Shown: positions 23,901 to 34,000, numbered from the stretch's first letter. The stretch: DNA of 64,000 nt from Macrosoma leucophasiata (GCA_036365455.1 JAWQUS010000030.1:8618001-8682000); one strand, 5' to 3'. Notes: a model not told the origin generated them from the sequence alone. Translations and numbers: made by a program.

Positions 23901-25116
23901 AATGGTCAATCAAAGAAGGAAATTGCAATTAGTAATAAAACTGTACACAACGGTACGTCGAAGAGGGATACACATAAGAAATCTGACCGGAAAATTAAGC
24001 CCGATACTGCGTCGAATGGAAATCAAACACCTAATGGCAAAGCGAGCAATGACTCGGCGTATAGCAGGTTAGTCAGGTAACTATTACATACTAAAGTAAA
24101 TAACGCACACTATATCCATGTGCGTTTGGATTTTTATGGGTAGTAGTGGCAGTTACTGTGAATCATGAAGTTGAATGTCGATGTTTATATTGGATTTTCA
24201 TGAATAAAACGAACTTTTCAGCCTAAACAGAATATCGCCTTCTAAATTATCAATTTGTAATAAAGAAACGAACGGATTGACGTCGTTAGACCAGATACCC
24301 GCTGGTTCGGATTCAAGTGGCAGTAACAAAGATGACGCGCGTTCGGTATCCAGCGAAGAGTTCCTCGCTATGGAACGTTCTGCGGAACTGGAGGAACCGC
24401 TGCCACGCCCCGATATACATACGTCGTACAAAGAATTAAATCATCACAATGGTAAGATATAGTGACTTAGTACAAACCGAACATTTTTTATATCGTTAAT
24501 TTAAACATCTGGCGTTTTAAATACCTACTATTTTTCTCCAACTGAGCAGCCTTAATGCAAATACCTATTTACCTACACTATCTTTCCAAACAGGTATGCT
24601 TAGATACATAACAGCCAGGAAATTCTCCACTTATCCAAAATCAATCAAATATAGCTTTAATTACCATCGTATAAGGTGCCAGTGTGATCAAGCAACTATG
24701 ACTCCGTCGCTCTCAAGGGTTTGTTATTGTTGTAAAGCAAATAAAATGAAGGCGTGGGGACGTAACGACACTATCGCCCTCTAGTAGAGAAGAATGTTTC
24801 CTTCTCAACAGAAAAAGTAAAAACAACAAACTTCTCAGTTCATGACATTTCTATCAGTAACCCTAATTCAATGCTTATTTATGTATGTATAGAGAAACGC
24901 GCCAGCTCTCGTGCATCCTCCCAAAGAAGTTCAACGTGGCGGCCCCGACACGGGACCCTGAGCTCCAGCGGATCCGAGGCGTCCCTCCACCGGCCCGGCC
25001 GAGACTCCAACTCCGCCCCACGCCTGTCGCGGTTCTGCCACGAATGCGGGAACAAGTTCCCAGTCGACACTGCCAAATTCTGCATCGAGTGTGGTGTTAA
25101 AAGATTAGTGGTTTAG
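5615..25116 (+). CDS. ZC2HC1A: ZC2HC1/FAM164-family C2HC zinc-finger protein (5' end missing)
   Basis: Spliced gene model: 5615-5944, 9350-9486, 17957-18162, 18610-18734, 19695-19842, 22487-24076, 24222-24451, 24893-25116. Every junction has GT-AG borders and matching phase; the visible part is 995 codons plus stop. Family marks are two C-x2-C-x12-H-x4-C fingers (CAVCGRTF... and CPHCNRAF...), the linker [18 protein letters not shown] after finger 1, a YDPF motif at the start of the long exon, and a C-terminal zinc ribbon [10 protein letters not shown]...FCIECG. These match vertebrate ZC2HC1A in order, although the Ser/Asn-rich insert in exon 22487-24076 makes it much longer. The function of the family is poorly defined; zinc binding is inferred from the Cys/His spacing. 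The start codon lies in an exon I could not find. Introns are heavily loaded with transposons. Paralogue letter (A, B or C) is uncertain. Confidence 0.9.
5945..9349 (+). other. ZC2HC1 intron, nothing recognised
   Basis: 3.4 kb of AT-rich intron. I see no open frame with recognisable protein content and no clear repeat ends. A 14-bp-arm hairpin (AAATGTGAGATAC...GTATCTCACATTT) lies at about 8959-8993. Confidence 0.5.
9350..9486 (+). CDS. ZC2HC1A: ZC2HC1 exon: [10 protein letters not shown] linker
   Basis: Acceptor TTTCCAG|GCAC, donor ATGAAG|GTAAGC. It completes the Gly of REGTDLE, a family-conserved junction, and ends in phase 0 after SVRSAIMK. Confidence 0.9.
9665..9900 (+). repeat. dispersed repeat family R (copy 2)
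   Basis: Begins ACTGGTGGTGG, has CACCACCGCATTACCTAAT, and ends with ACTGCAGTATTTACTTACCATCAATCTG-type wording. Diverged copy of the repeat at 5294-5563 in the opposite orientation. Confidence 0.65.
10374..10590 (+). mobile_element. tRNA-derived SINE
   Basis: The head (about 10376-10448) has an A-box-like TTAGTCTAGCGGTG and a B box GGTTCGATCCC, with CCCGG...CCGGG pairing at its ends. The tail (AAATATTTGTATGG ... TCGGGTCTGGGTGTTTG ... CACCCATGACACAGG) matches the layout of common lepidopteran tRNA-derived SINEs. The anticodon region is not tRNA-like, so this is not a working tRNA gene. Confidence 0.8.
10591..11870. other. intronic sequence, nothing recognised
   Basis: AT-rich intron of ZC2HC1. 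No protein-like frame and no clear repeat ends were seen. Confidence 0.4.
11871..11995. mobile_element. palindromic MITE, family P (copy 1)
   Basis: The outer words TGAGATTCACAGATCGCAC and GTGCGATCTGTGAATCTCA are inverted copies. The inversion continues through CTTTGAGCAAAGTA to the centre, so the whole 125 bp is one imperfect palindrome. Related copies are at 17425-17556 and at 14523-14649 plus 17355-17415. Confidence 0.8.
11996..13989. other. intronic sequence with AT microsatellite
   Basis: Mostly unassigned. A (TA)n-rich stretch lies at about 12538-12600. A short open frame at 13308-13586 has no recognisable content. Confidence 0.4.
13990..14267 (-). repeat. dispersed repeat family R (copy 3)
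   Basis: Nearly full copy of the repeat at 5294-5563: ACTGGTGGTAGAGCTCCAC at the right end, GCCGATAAATG-like words in the middle (here TACCGATAAATG), CTTGTTTGCCACTT at the left end. Confidence 0.8.
14523..14649. mobile_element. palindromic MITE, family P (copy 2, left part, interrupted by element A)
   Basis: TGAGATTCACCGACCGCAC and the inner palindrome words start here. The copy resumes at 17355 (GTTTTAACAGTTC...) and ends with GTGCGGTCTGTGAATATCA near 17415. The 2.7-kb element A is inserted between the halves. Confidence 0.75.
14650..17354. mobile_element. non-autonomous DNA element A (2.7 kb)
   Basis: The ends are exact inverted copies: CAAGAAGCTTGAAGGTAAAA at the left and TTTTACCTTCAAGCTTCTTG at the right. 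The flanks TTTTTGAC and GTTTTAAC look like a decayed 8-bp target duplication inside a palindromic MITE. A sister copy with the same ends is at 41055-43551, and the two match along most of their length. No transposase frame is present. The interior carries two pieces of repeat family R (about 15240-15360 and 15739-15895) that are also in the sister, so they were part of the element before it duplicated. The 8-bp duplication suggests a hAT-like mechanism, but the superfamily is not proven. Confidence 0.8.
14692..14755. repeat. (TTTC)n microsatellite inside element A
   Basis: TTTC units with one interruption at about 14717-14752. The sister element B reads straight through (CCTATTTGAAGC) without this block, so the roughly 65 bp were gained in A or lost in B. 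Confidence 0.8.
17425..17556. mobile_element. palindromic MITE, family P (copy 3)
   Basis: Begins GTGAGATTCACAGACCGCAC and ends GTGCGGTCTGTGAATCTCG, with inner CTTTGAGCAAAGTATGCTT and its inverted copy. It lies directly beside the right half of the interrupted copy. Confidence 0.8.
17957..18162 (+). CDS. ZC2HC1A: ZC2HC1 exon: second C2HC finger
   Basis: Acceptor TTTCAG|CCCACA (phase 0), donor AGGAG|GTACGTG (phase 2). It encodes [20 protein letters not shown] (C-x2-C-x12-H-x4-C) followed by [13 protein letters not shown], a family-typical segment. Strongly GC-rich. Confidence 0.93.
18610..18734 (+). CDS. ZC2HC1A: ZC2HC1 exon: Ser/Arg/Pro-rich linker
   Basis: Acceptor GATATCAG|ATCG, donor CATCCG|GTAACT. 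The frame set by the upstream phase gives [19 protein letters not shown] then a PPPP stretch and REYGDY. Low complexity; supported by phase agreement on both sides. Confidence 0.8.
18735..19694 (+). other. ZC2HC1 intron, nothing recognised
   Basis: AT-rich intron with no recognisable repeat or frame. Confidence 0.4.
19695..19842 (+). CDS. ZC2HC1A: ZC2HC1 exon before the alternative splice
   Basis: Acceptor TTTTCAG|AATC, donor CTCGAG|GTAATA. It encodes [14 protein letters not shown] ... [13 protein letters not shown] and ends in phase 2 (AG). Both the exon at 20050 and the one at 22487 start with a single A that completes this codon as AGA. Confidence 0.85.
20050..21850 (+). CDS. alternative 1.8-kb exon of ZC2HC1 (terminal or cassette)
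   Basis: After acceptor CTTTCCTTAG the frame imposed by the exon ending at 19842 stays open for about 600 codons and stops at TAA 21848-21850. The product begins [12 protein letters not shown], has a Lys/Gln-rich likely coiled-coil stretch ([16 protein letters not shown]), a CPCVPC cysteine cluster, then long Asn/Asp/Glu-rich acidic sequence. No known domain is recognised. Used as a last exon it would give an isoform without the zinc ribbon. In-frame donor-like sites at 21621 (TTACAG|GTCAAA) and 21765 (AAAAG|GTTCC) would instead allow a cassette exon. Such a long open frame in AT-rich DNA is unlikely by chance. A separate gene is less likely because there is no early ATG (the first in-frame one is well inside). 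Confidence 0.7.
22487..24076 (+). CDS. ZC2HC1A: ZC2HC1 long Ser/Asn/Lys-rich exon
   Basis: Acceptor TTTTTTCAG|AGTTG. It opens with [18 protein letters not shown], the conserved YDPF segment of the family. About 500 residues of Ser/Asn/Lys-rich, probably disordered sequence follow, with acidic patches ([13 protein letters not shown]). It ends at one of two donors nine bases apart, AGCAG|GTTAGT (24067) or GTCAG|GTAACT (24076). Both leave phase 2, so the choice adds or drops three residues. Confidence 0.9.
24222..24451 (+). CDS. ZC2HC1A: ZC2HC1 exon: penultimate
   Basis: Acceptor CTTTTCAG|CCTAAAC, donor CAATG|GTAAGA. It encodes [14 protein letters not shown] ... [20 protein letters not shown], acidic and Ser-rich. 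Phase agrees on both sides. Confidence 0.88.
24893..25116 (+). CDS. ZC2HC1A: ZC2HC1 last exon: C-terminal zinc ribbon
   Basis: Acceptor GTATGTATAG|AGAAACG. A Ser/Arg-rich stretch leads to [27 protein letters not shown] and TAG at 25114-25116. Two CxxC pairs form a zinc ribbon that aligns with the last residues of vertebrate ZC2HC1 proteins. Confidence 0.95.
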
Positions 25117-26340
25117 TCACTTGTGATGCTATGAGTGTGTGACGGATACTTCTAGTCTAAACGTTTGTTGTTTGTCGATTCGTGTGTGAGTCTTGACTCA
25201 TATAACTGATTTGTTTGACAGTTTTATTGATGATTTAATTCGCCTTTCGATTATCGATGGCCCCAACTGAATTTTATAAGAAATTATGTTTACTAAATAT
25301 GGACCAATTCATTTTATATTGTTAAAAAACTCTAAAAACTTGTTTATAGTGAAATAACCATAATGTCTAAATAACTGTTATACGATTTCCAGATCTATTT
25401 TTTAAGGCGCTGGACCTCTCTTTGAACAAATACTAAAATGTAACTGATTGTACACAAGTGTGCATCTTTTTTACATAACAGTGCACGAAATGTACGTCAT
25501 CCGTACTTATATACGTTCATAATAATACAGCTCCATCATGAAATCTGAAATGCACAAATTTTAACGACCAATAAATATTTTTAACTCATTTAATGGATTA
25601 ATTTAGGAAAATAATATGTTCACAGGAATTGTTACGAGGAAAATATTTTTTGCTTATTATTGACTATTTAATGACAAGAGTTTTATATAATTTAATCAAA
25701 TGTTACCAAAATTTATAGCTATCTAAGCTACTAACATACCTAATAATATGCCTTTGCAGTTTGTTTCAAATGATGATTTACAGAAAATGGTCAATGGATT
25801 TTCTGTATTTTTTTACCTACAACTCCTCCCTTCACTAGCAGCAAAATTCTAATCTGTGATATTTGGTAAATAATTATTGTCTAAATTCGCCCTAAATATA
25901 CAAACTACAATGTTTATTGTATCTGATATTTTATTAAGTGCCAATTTCTTTGGATTTTCATATAATTTTGTGTTTTGTATTTTTTTTTGTGTTGCACTTG
26001 TTAGTGGTTATTTTTAATTTTTAACTCGTTTATACTTCCAAGGAATTTGCAACTGTTTGGTATGACCATCACATAATCACAGCTCGCCATAATTGATGCT
26101 AAATATAATTATCACAAAAAAATTAAGTTAAAAAATGCATTTTATGAATTGTGATTATAAACTGCACAAATACCAACCAGAATGAAAGCAAATTACCCTC
26201 ACTTGTCTACTAGGTAGCCATTTTAACAAGACTGATTTAATTTTCAAAGTTTTGAAATATGAATGATCTTAACTTACTGTTATATTGTTTTAAAGTAATA
26301 ATCTATCATGTAATAAATTAACATTTCAATAATGAGTCGT
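25117..26340 (+). other. ZC2HC1 3' untranslated region and flank
   Basis: AT-rich sequence after the stop codon without open frames. AATAAA hexamers at 25570-25575 and 26312-26317 are possible poly(A) signals; the second is followed by a T/G-rich stretch. The true transcript end cannot be fixed from sequence alone. Confidence 0.45.
26312..26317 (+). promoter_or_regulatory. candidate poly(A) signal AATAAA
   Basis: AATAAA followed within about 25 bases by GAGTCGTGTTCTTTT, a GU-rich downstream context. It lies 1.2 kb after the ZC2HC1 stop codon. Confidence 0.35.
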
Positions 26341-26883
26341 GTTCTTTTATTCAATTTCCATTTCGTATCGTCACTTTGCTATATCTCATTTTCTCATCAC
26401 TTTAACATAATTGAACAATTGCCAACCCTATTGGCTATTGTAACTCGTCCGCCAATCAAATATAACTACATATATGTAGTAATAGGGTAGGAGTTAAATG
26501 TATGTAGGTCGAATTAGTATGTATACTAAGTGTCATCGTAGAAAATCACCAATCGAATCGAAATAAAAAACAAATTATCAAGGTATTTTTTTTTATTTAC
26601 AAGTAAAAAGTAGTTTTTTTAAAACGTTCAATTCAATTCTTTATTTGCCAATATATATATATTTGTTTAATTTATTGAAACAATGATGATGACAAGACAA
26701 GATGAGAAGGCTTCTGTATCTTTTTGGTGAAGTGGCTGAATTAGTTATCTTGAGGTTCAATCCCTTCCCGAAGTCAAATTTTTCTTTCAAATTTAATTTT
26801 ATTGTCCAATTCACTGGCATGTTTTATTGCAAAACATACAAATATTTGAATTGGATTTTTATTTTGAACAAAATTAATTTTTG

Positions 26884-27075
26884 TATTCATTATCCCTACT
26901 TAATATTATAAATGCGAAAGTATCTCTGTCTGTCTGTTACCTTTTCACGTCCAAACGACTGAACCGATTTTAATGAAATTTGGTACAGAGATAGAGTTTG
27001 AGATAGACTTCGAGAAAGAACATAGGCTACTTTTTAAACAAAATCCAGGCGGGCGAAGCCCCGGGCAACAGCTAG
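26884..27075 (+). repeat. dispersed repeat ending in CAGCTAGT (family S, copy 1)
   Basis: Contains ATATTATAAATGCGAAAGT, CTGTCTGTCTGTTAC, CTGAACCGATTTTAATG and GGGCAACAGCTAGT. This is a very common lepidopteran interspersed repeat. Related, more diverged copies end at 38226 and 60232. The terminal CTAGT is compatible with a Helitron-type 3' end but that is not shown. Confidence 0.7.
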
Positions 27076-27243
27076 TAAATTATATATATGTATACATATA
27101 TGAATCGTTTTAGGTGATGTTTTTTTTTTCAAAATTTACAGCAAAAACCACGCGCAATGTAAGATGCCGTTTCCCAAGCAAATTTTATAAGTTGATCGAC
27201 TGTTACTCGTAGCCTACCTACAAATACCTTCGTTTAGCGGACA

Positions 27244-27420
27244 GAGAGGTGACACACGACTTCACAGCAGTGATTATGTAATAATACTACGTATAGAATG
27301 GACACTTCCCCGCCTCACCCATCACTCCCCCTCGTTGGTAGTGTTATAATGAACTTCAACAGTGAGGATGCGAGCAGGCGAGCGAGCGGTCTATTTTTAG
27401 TTAATTTCGTCACGTGGTCA
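27244..27420. repeat. end fragment of the foldback family seen at 37421-38384
   Basis: Starts TATGTAATAATACTACGTAT and AGAATGGACACTTC, identical to the outer words of the foldback element at 37.4-38.4 kb, then CCCCGCCTCACCCA and GCGAGCGGTC. Only one arm is present here. Confidence 0.6.
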
Positions 27421-27605
27421 GTGCGACGACATTTTTCACGATTCTTTGAGTACATAACCCTACATGCTACATTTATGTGTCCGTGTACTGATTCATGACT
27501 GTGTAATAGGTAGCCGGAATAAGCATTTGTATGTTAAAGTCCTATCTGACTATCTGAATTATCTATTAATTTACAAAATCTATTAAAAGGCAGTTATTTA
27601 TATAT

Positions 27606-27755
27606 TCTTTATAAGGAAGGTGGCAAACAAGCATGCAGTTCACAATGATGTTAGGTGATGACTGCAGCCTATAAACATCTACCCAAAAACCAGCTGTCAA
27701 AATGCCGATGCGTTACCACCCCTGAAACCTTAGTTGTTATCTCTGTGACAGTTAT
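27606..27755 (-). repeat. dispersed repeat family R (truncated copy)
   Basis: GGTGGCAAACAAGCATGCAG ... GACTGCAGCCTATAAACA ... ACCACCCCTGA. It matches the 3' half of the family R repeat and lies about 110 bp downstream of the TAF11 stop codon. Confidence 0.75.
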
Positions 27756-27866
27756 TAATAATAAATAATAATGTTCTGACCATCTTTCTTATGGGCTCTT
27801 TCAATTAAACGCAAGGCACGATTTTCTCTAGCCGCCACATCTATTGTATTTACACTGGAATTATAA

Positions 27867-28000
27867 CTAAAGACGAAACATGCTTCTGTAAGCTTTTCTT
27901 GATGGTATGGCACCTCTTATTCTGAGCCGACGAAGAGCCTCTCGCAGATGTTTAGGTTGAAGTGGTCCAGGCTCACCAGACTTGCTTAAAACTTCCAGAG
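27867..28000 (-). CDS. Taf11: TAF11 exon 5
   Basis: Acceptor ATTTCAG|CTCTGG; encodes [43 protein letters not shown] and TAG. It is the conserved last helix and C-terminal tail of TAF11. Confidence 0.95.
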
Positions 28001-31000
28001 CTGAAATGATAATCATTCATTTAAGACAATTTTGGATCAAAAAGCATTGTTTACGCGCTATTGGGCTTTATGTAGTATTCTACCACACATGAACTTTCCA
28101 ACAGTTTAACATTTATTTACCAAAATAAAGAAATGACTTATTTTGAGTCTATAAAATTAGCATATGACCATTTCTTATTCAAGGTTATAGAAAAGTAATT
28201 TTTCAGCAGGAAAACAACCCCTAAAATTTCACCTTGTAAACTTTATGGTGGTCTGTTCAAGGTTCACTGTTCGACCGACCATGTACCATCACAATTTTTT
28301 GGAGTTTACTCCGATGCGATTTATAAGGTCAGGTACGGAAATTTAATGAGTAAAATCAAGTCAAGCACGAAAGCTGAGGCGTAACGTGGTTCATATATAT
28401 ACAAAGTGTAACAGTACAGCCCGAAATTAATTTGTTCAGAATGGATAACCAAATCGATTTCAGGCATTTTTGATATAGGTAATATTTTGTCCCAAATTTA
28501 TGACAATTAAGGAAATTATTAGAGATGCGCCGAATATTCGGTTCGTATTCGGTATTCGGCATATTCGGCATCATTTCCACTGTTCGTATTCGGCCGAATT
28601 ATTCGGTTTCGATGCCGAATATATTCGGTTCGAATATTTCTATTTTATTGGCTTCACGACACGGTATCTACATACTACTACAAACTAAAAATTCTCATGT
28701 TATTTTATAAGCCAAACAAATCCTACGAAGAATGTGTTGAATAGCTAATAAAATAAAACCATTAAATTACACTTAGGTTACTGTCTCGGTAGCCTAATGG
28801 TAGCAGGATACTAATACTACGCTGAGGTCTTGGATTCGATTCCCGGGTAGGGGGTTATCAGAGATAATGGTGTATAGTATCTCTGGTTCTATTGGGATTT
28901 TTCCATTTTCTGGAAATTTCCAAGTACCTTGAAGTTTGGTAATGTGCCCGGAGATGTCAACAGGCTCGCCACCTGTTACATAGGTGCAAAACGTAACAGG
29001 CGGATCGTGGGTGTTTGCATGTATGCTTGAATGCATGCATTTATCTCTGCCTACCCCTTCGGGGATTACAGGGGGTCATGCCAGAAGCGTGCACGTCGCG
29101 ATCCCTGCCAGTGCTTTAGGGCTGCAATTCTGGCACGAAGGCGTACCGCAGTGCGGGTTAGGACGTCCCCCCGAGGCGACGCGTACCGACCCGTCCCCGT
29201 CGGTACGAAAAGCGGCCAAAGCGGCGATGGGGACCGCCACCTGTCACGGCGGATCGAGGAGTGGGGAGTGCCAGATAGGCACGTGGAATGTGAGAGGTGG
29301 AATTTGTGAGAAGATGAATGAGTTGACGAACGTAATGAGTGTGAGACGCCTGGATGTTTTGTGTGTAACAGAGACTAAACGAAAGGGCTGCGAGGTCGAA
29401 GATCTCCCGGGTGGCGCGATGGCTCTGTGGGCAGGTGTGCAACAGAGCGATCATGCCAGCGCGGGGGTGGGCGTCCTTCTGTCCTCTCGTTTAGTCACTG
29501 GAGTGAAAGATTATGGTTTGGTGAACCCGAGACTAATCTGGGTCGGAATTAAATTGGGCGTCACTAGGGTGTTTTTGGTAGCAGCTTATGCACCGGTTAG
29601 CTCAGCGACGACCCAAAACCTGGAGAAGTTTTGGGAATCTACAAGGGAAGTTCTCGATATGGTCGAAGCTAATGAAAGGGTAATTTTGTGTGGTGATTTG
29701 AATGGATGGGTCGGGACCAGGCGGCCAGGATACGAGGCCGTTCTAGGTCCATATGGTGATAGAAGAATAAATGATGCTGGTAAGCTGATACTTGACTTAT
29801 GCACAAGGAGGTGCAAGACTCCGTTGAAAGAAAGAAGAAAGCATGGCTGGATTATGTAGCATCTTTGCAAATGAATAATGGTATGAGAGATGAGAAGAGA
29901 GAAATTTACCGTCGGCTCAAGAATGACACCAAGATTTTAGTGAATGAAAAGCGTGAGAGAGATAAAGTGGAAGCTGATGACTGGCGAAGAACTTTGAGAC
30001 TAACATCAAACTCCATTGGAGGGAGGTGAAAAAGTCTAGAAGCTCTTCTCCAGTTTCTGGAATGAATAGAATAAAATCTAAGTTGGGTGACATTCTTGAG
30101 AACACGCAAGATGTGTTAAAACGATGGAGCGAGTATTATGGGGAAATGTATGATTATGCTCACAACACTGACGCCGGAGTTGCTGACTTGACGGTGCCGG
30201 CTTGTGAGGATATAACAATAGATGAGATTGTATGGGCGATACGAAGTTTGAAATGTGGTAAGGCTGCGGGTATTGATCAGGTTTCTGCCGAAATGATCAA
30301 ATATGGTGGTGCTGCCCTTTGGGATTCTTTCTGGGTGTTGTGCAACCTTTGCTGGAGATCCGGAAGAATCTCAAAGGATTGGCGGTGTGCGGTCATCGTG
30401 CCTTTGTATAAAGGCAAGGGTTCACGTATGGACTGCACCAGCTATCGAGCGATCAGTTTGATCAGTTTGGCAGCTAAAGTGTATGGGAAAGTCTTAGAAA
30501 GAAGAATGAAAGAGAAGTCCGACGGGTTGTTGTGGGATGCACAGGGTGGTTTCAGAACTGGAAGAGCATGTATGGATCAAGTTTTCTCCCTCCGCAACAT
30601 CGTAGAGAAGCATCTGGCTGTGAGCCAGAAGGTTTTCTGCGGTTTTATGGATTTGGAGAAAGCGTTTGATAGGGTATTACAAAAGGAGCTGTGGGACATT
30701 TTGCCAGAGTATGGTATTTATGGCAGTCTGCAAGCATGTGTGCGGGTAGATGGTAACATGTCACCCTGGTTTGATGTTAACATCAGACAGGGTTGCGTGC
30801 TTTCGTCTAGGCTGTTTATCATATATCTGGACAAATGCCTCCAGAGGATGAAGTTGATGGATGTGGGAGTGCGTATGGGTGACTTAGTGGTGAACTGTCT
30901 GCTTTACGCAGATGATGCGGTAATTGTTAGCTCTACACCAACTGGGCTACAAGCACTAGTCACAGTCATGAAAGAGGATTGTATGGAGAAAGGCTTACAA

Positions 31001-34000
31001 TTGAATGTAAATAAAACTAAAGGATTAGTATTTGAAAGAGATGAGCAGAGAACAAATGAAAGGGTAGTAGTAGATGATGCAGTGTTAGAACAGGTGGATG
31101 AAATTGTATCTCTTGGATGTGCTTTTAGCAAGGATGGTAGGTACACCACTGACATAGAAAGAAGAGTGCTTGCTGGGAATTGCGTGAATGGAGCGTTGGG
31201 TAAGCTGCTGGAATCTAAACATCTCAGCCAGCGGGCGCGACTAGCCGTACATAATGCTGTACTTACTCCAACGCTTTTATATGGAAGCGAGAGCTGGGTA
31301 TGCAGGAAAGAGCATGAAAGTAAGTTGAACGCGGTCGAGATGAGATCATTGCGCAAGATCTGCGGTGTATCACTCACCGATCGCGTTCGTAATGAAGATG
31401 TAAGAAAGAGGCTTTGTGTGAATGATAGTATCGGTGTAAAAATGAAAAAAGGCATGCTCCGATGGTTCGGGCATATAGAAAGAATGTCGAATGAGCGAAT
31501 GACTAAACTGATATACAATGCGAATGTGGATGGTTGCAGAGGCCCAGGAAGACCAAGACTGACCTACCATGACCAAATAGGTAGAGTTCTGTCTGATGGT
31601 GGGATCAAAAGTCTTAGGAATCGGCGTGCATGATGAAAGTAGACGAGGCACGAGAGGTTTGTCAGAACCGGGATATCTGGCGCTCTACACTCTCTGCCTA
31701 CCCTGTTAGGGACCTGGCGTGAAGACACATACATACATATTTAAACATAAATTCGCCGTCCGCTAGTGATAAGTTAAAATGCGCGTTTCCATGCTTCGGA
31801 GGGCACGTTAAGCCGTCGGTCCCGGTTGCTATCGATAGATAGCAATCTTTAAACCTTGTCGGCGACCTTATCAAAAATATCCGACAGCGGGTTGGCTACT
31901 AACCCTTATCTCCACCAACCCGCATTCGAGCAGCGTGGTGGAGTACGCTCTAGGCCTCCCTTCTAGAAGGGGAGAGACTCGTGCCCAGCAGTAGGACGTG
32001 TCAAGGGTTGCCATTATTATTATTTATGGTACTACCGCCGTCCCCACCGAACGCATCATGAACGCACACCATACACTGAAGTGCCTTAGAGCTCGCGCGC
32101 TTTACCACCTCCGCATGGCTCTACTACGAGGCATGCTCGGCCGAGGCACAGTGCGCCCGCACAACCCTGATGCACGTCCACACTGACTGTCACTGACCAA
32201 GTATTTCGCTCACGAGGCTGCATCGCCCGAGAATGCGTCCGGTGTAGACGCGGCTATCTAGCAAGCAGCGACATGTTAGAACCGCGTTTACGCGACAAAA
32301 CAGTGAAATGGTGAACCGAATAATTCGGCCGAATATTAGGTTCGGTATAGGTTAAACCGAATAATATTCGGTATTCGGTTATTCGGTGAAACCACTATAC
32401 GGCGCATCACTAGAAATTATGGTCACTCATTTGGTAAACAGTCAATGCAAACGAAAATGAGACTATCGTCTATCCAAAATAGAATGACAGAGTGAGTCTT
32501 AATATTTCACAAACAATTTCTTAATCAAGAAATGGATTTCTCAAACCCACTATGTCATTTTATAAAAAAAAAACCTACCCAGTGATACCTCACTCTATGG
32601 GTAGCCAGGGAGAAGAACAACATCTCCACTTTACTAGTAGAGCAGGGCCCCTAAAAAAGAATGTTATTCAAAATTTAATTTTACCATTTTGTTGGCGTAG
32701 TATAAAATATATATACAGCTTTCCGGTACACAAACAGTCTTTATGCTAAGCTGCAGACAGACAAATGGATGGAGACATGATGCAACTTTAAGTTTCTTCT
32801 AGTAGACTATCAAACTAAAAATACAATTGTTAAGTAAATTACCCTCTTCAACAACTTCGCCTACAAATACTTTAGCAATACCAGACATCGCAATAACAAC
32901 ATTTTGGCCAACAGATCCTCCAGTGATTGTCTGCATTAATCTCTTCACAGCTGCCTTTGGAAAAGCTGCTCGTCTATACATTTCATATCTGTCCAGTTGT
33001 TCCTCAGTGAAATTGGATACAAGTACCCTGGAAAGAAAATCAGGATCTTAATCTAATAAAAGGTCAAGACACAAAGACCACTGGCGGTGAATGAACAATT
33101 GAAATCAATTATCATATTTTTCTTACAAGCTGACAGGTTAAATGATGATTACAGTATGACAATTTCCAAGTTATTTTTATAAACAGGTCCTAATATATTA
33201 GGTTGGGGAAAAAGTTTCTTCGCATTTTTTAAGATAATTCAAAACATTTTTTAATATAGTTTATTTAAATTTAACTAAAGTATGTATGTACCATTTTGTT
33301 CGATAACATTTTGCCATCTTGTAGGTAGGGACATGATCCCATTGCTATAAAAAATGTTGGGACTTCTCATCAAAATACTGCGACAAGTGGATTTGGCAGT
33401 CCTCTTGTGATGTTAACCTAACATTGCATAAAGAATTCTGAAGAGACCGAAACAGGTGGAAATCTGAAGGTGCAAGTTAAAATGTATCGAATTTCTTCAT
33501 TAGATTCACTCATCTTGACAGTACGAAAAACAAATTAAAATCACACATTTGCCTAATTTGAATTTGGAATTACGTTCTTTAAAATTTTAACTTTCAATGA
33601 TACCAAAACCAGCCAGATACAAATACTACAGCCAAAGAGATTTTATTACAAGTTCATACATTCTATAATGCGAAAAGATTTTTTCTCCAACCTATTAATA
33701 CTCACTGCATTTTCTCACGCTCCTCTTCTTCCAATTCTTTTTTACTCTTTTTTTCTCTTTCTCTCTCATTCATTAACATTTCTTCTCTTTCCTCAGCTGT
33801 TTGATTATCATAATTATCAGATGATTCACTTTGTTGGAATTCTGAAATATTTGGCATAATACTGTCTTTTTCATCCTCAAAGTTGTCGATTGCATTTGAT
33901 ATATCCCCATTATTCATAGACTGTGACTGATCAAATGAATATTCAGTTCCAAATGGTTCATATGCATCTGTGGCATCAGTAAGTACATCTGTGTAAGTAT

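Larger units (their letters stand above)
28520..32412. mobile_element. hAT-like element with nested SINE/LINE insertion
   Basis: The left end is TAGAGATGCGCCG and the reverse complement of the right end is TAGTGATGCGCCG. Both ends are rich in GAATATTCGG words. The element is flanked by a perfect 8-bp direct repeat GAAATTAT (28512-28519 and 32413-32420). At 38580-38620 a paralogous stretch reads TTAAGGAAATTATGGTCAC with no insertion, which is an empty site. The TAG-G-TG end and 8-bp duplication are hallmarks of hAT elements. No transposase is visible. About 3 kb of the interior is an inserted SINE plus RTE LINE, so the hAT itself was probably a non-autonomous copy. Confidence 0.88.

Noticed and set aside
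28500..28650. Separate simple repeat of ATTCGG
   Set aside because: It is the terminal region of the hAT element at 28520-32412, not an independent satellite.
30904..31518. 204-aa ORF on the - strand
   Set aside because: Antisense shadow of the RTE reverse transcriptase.
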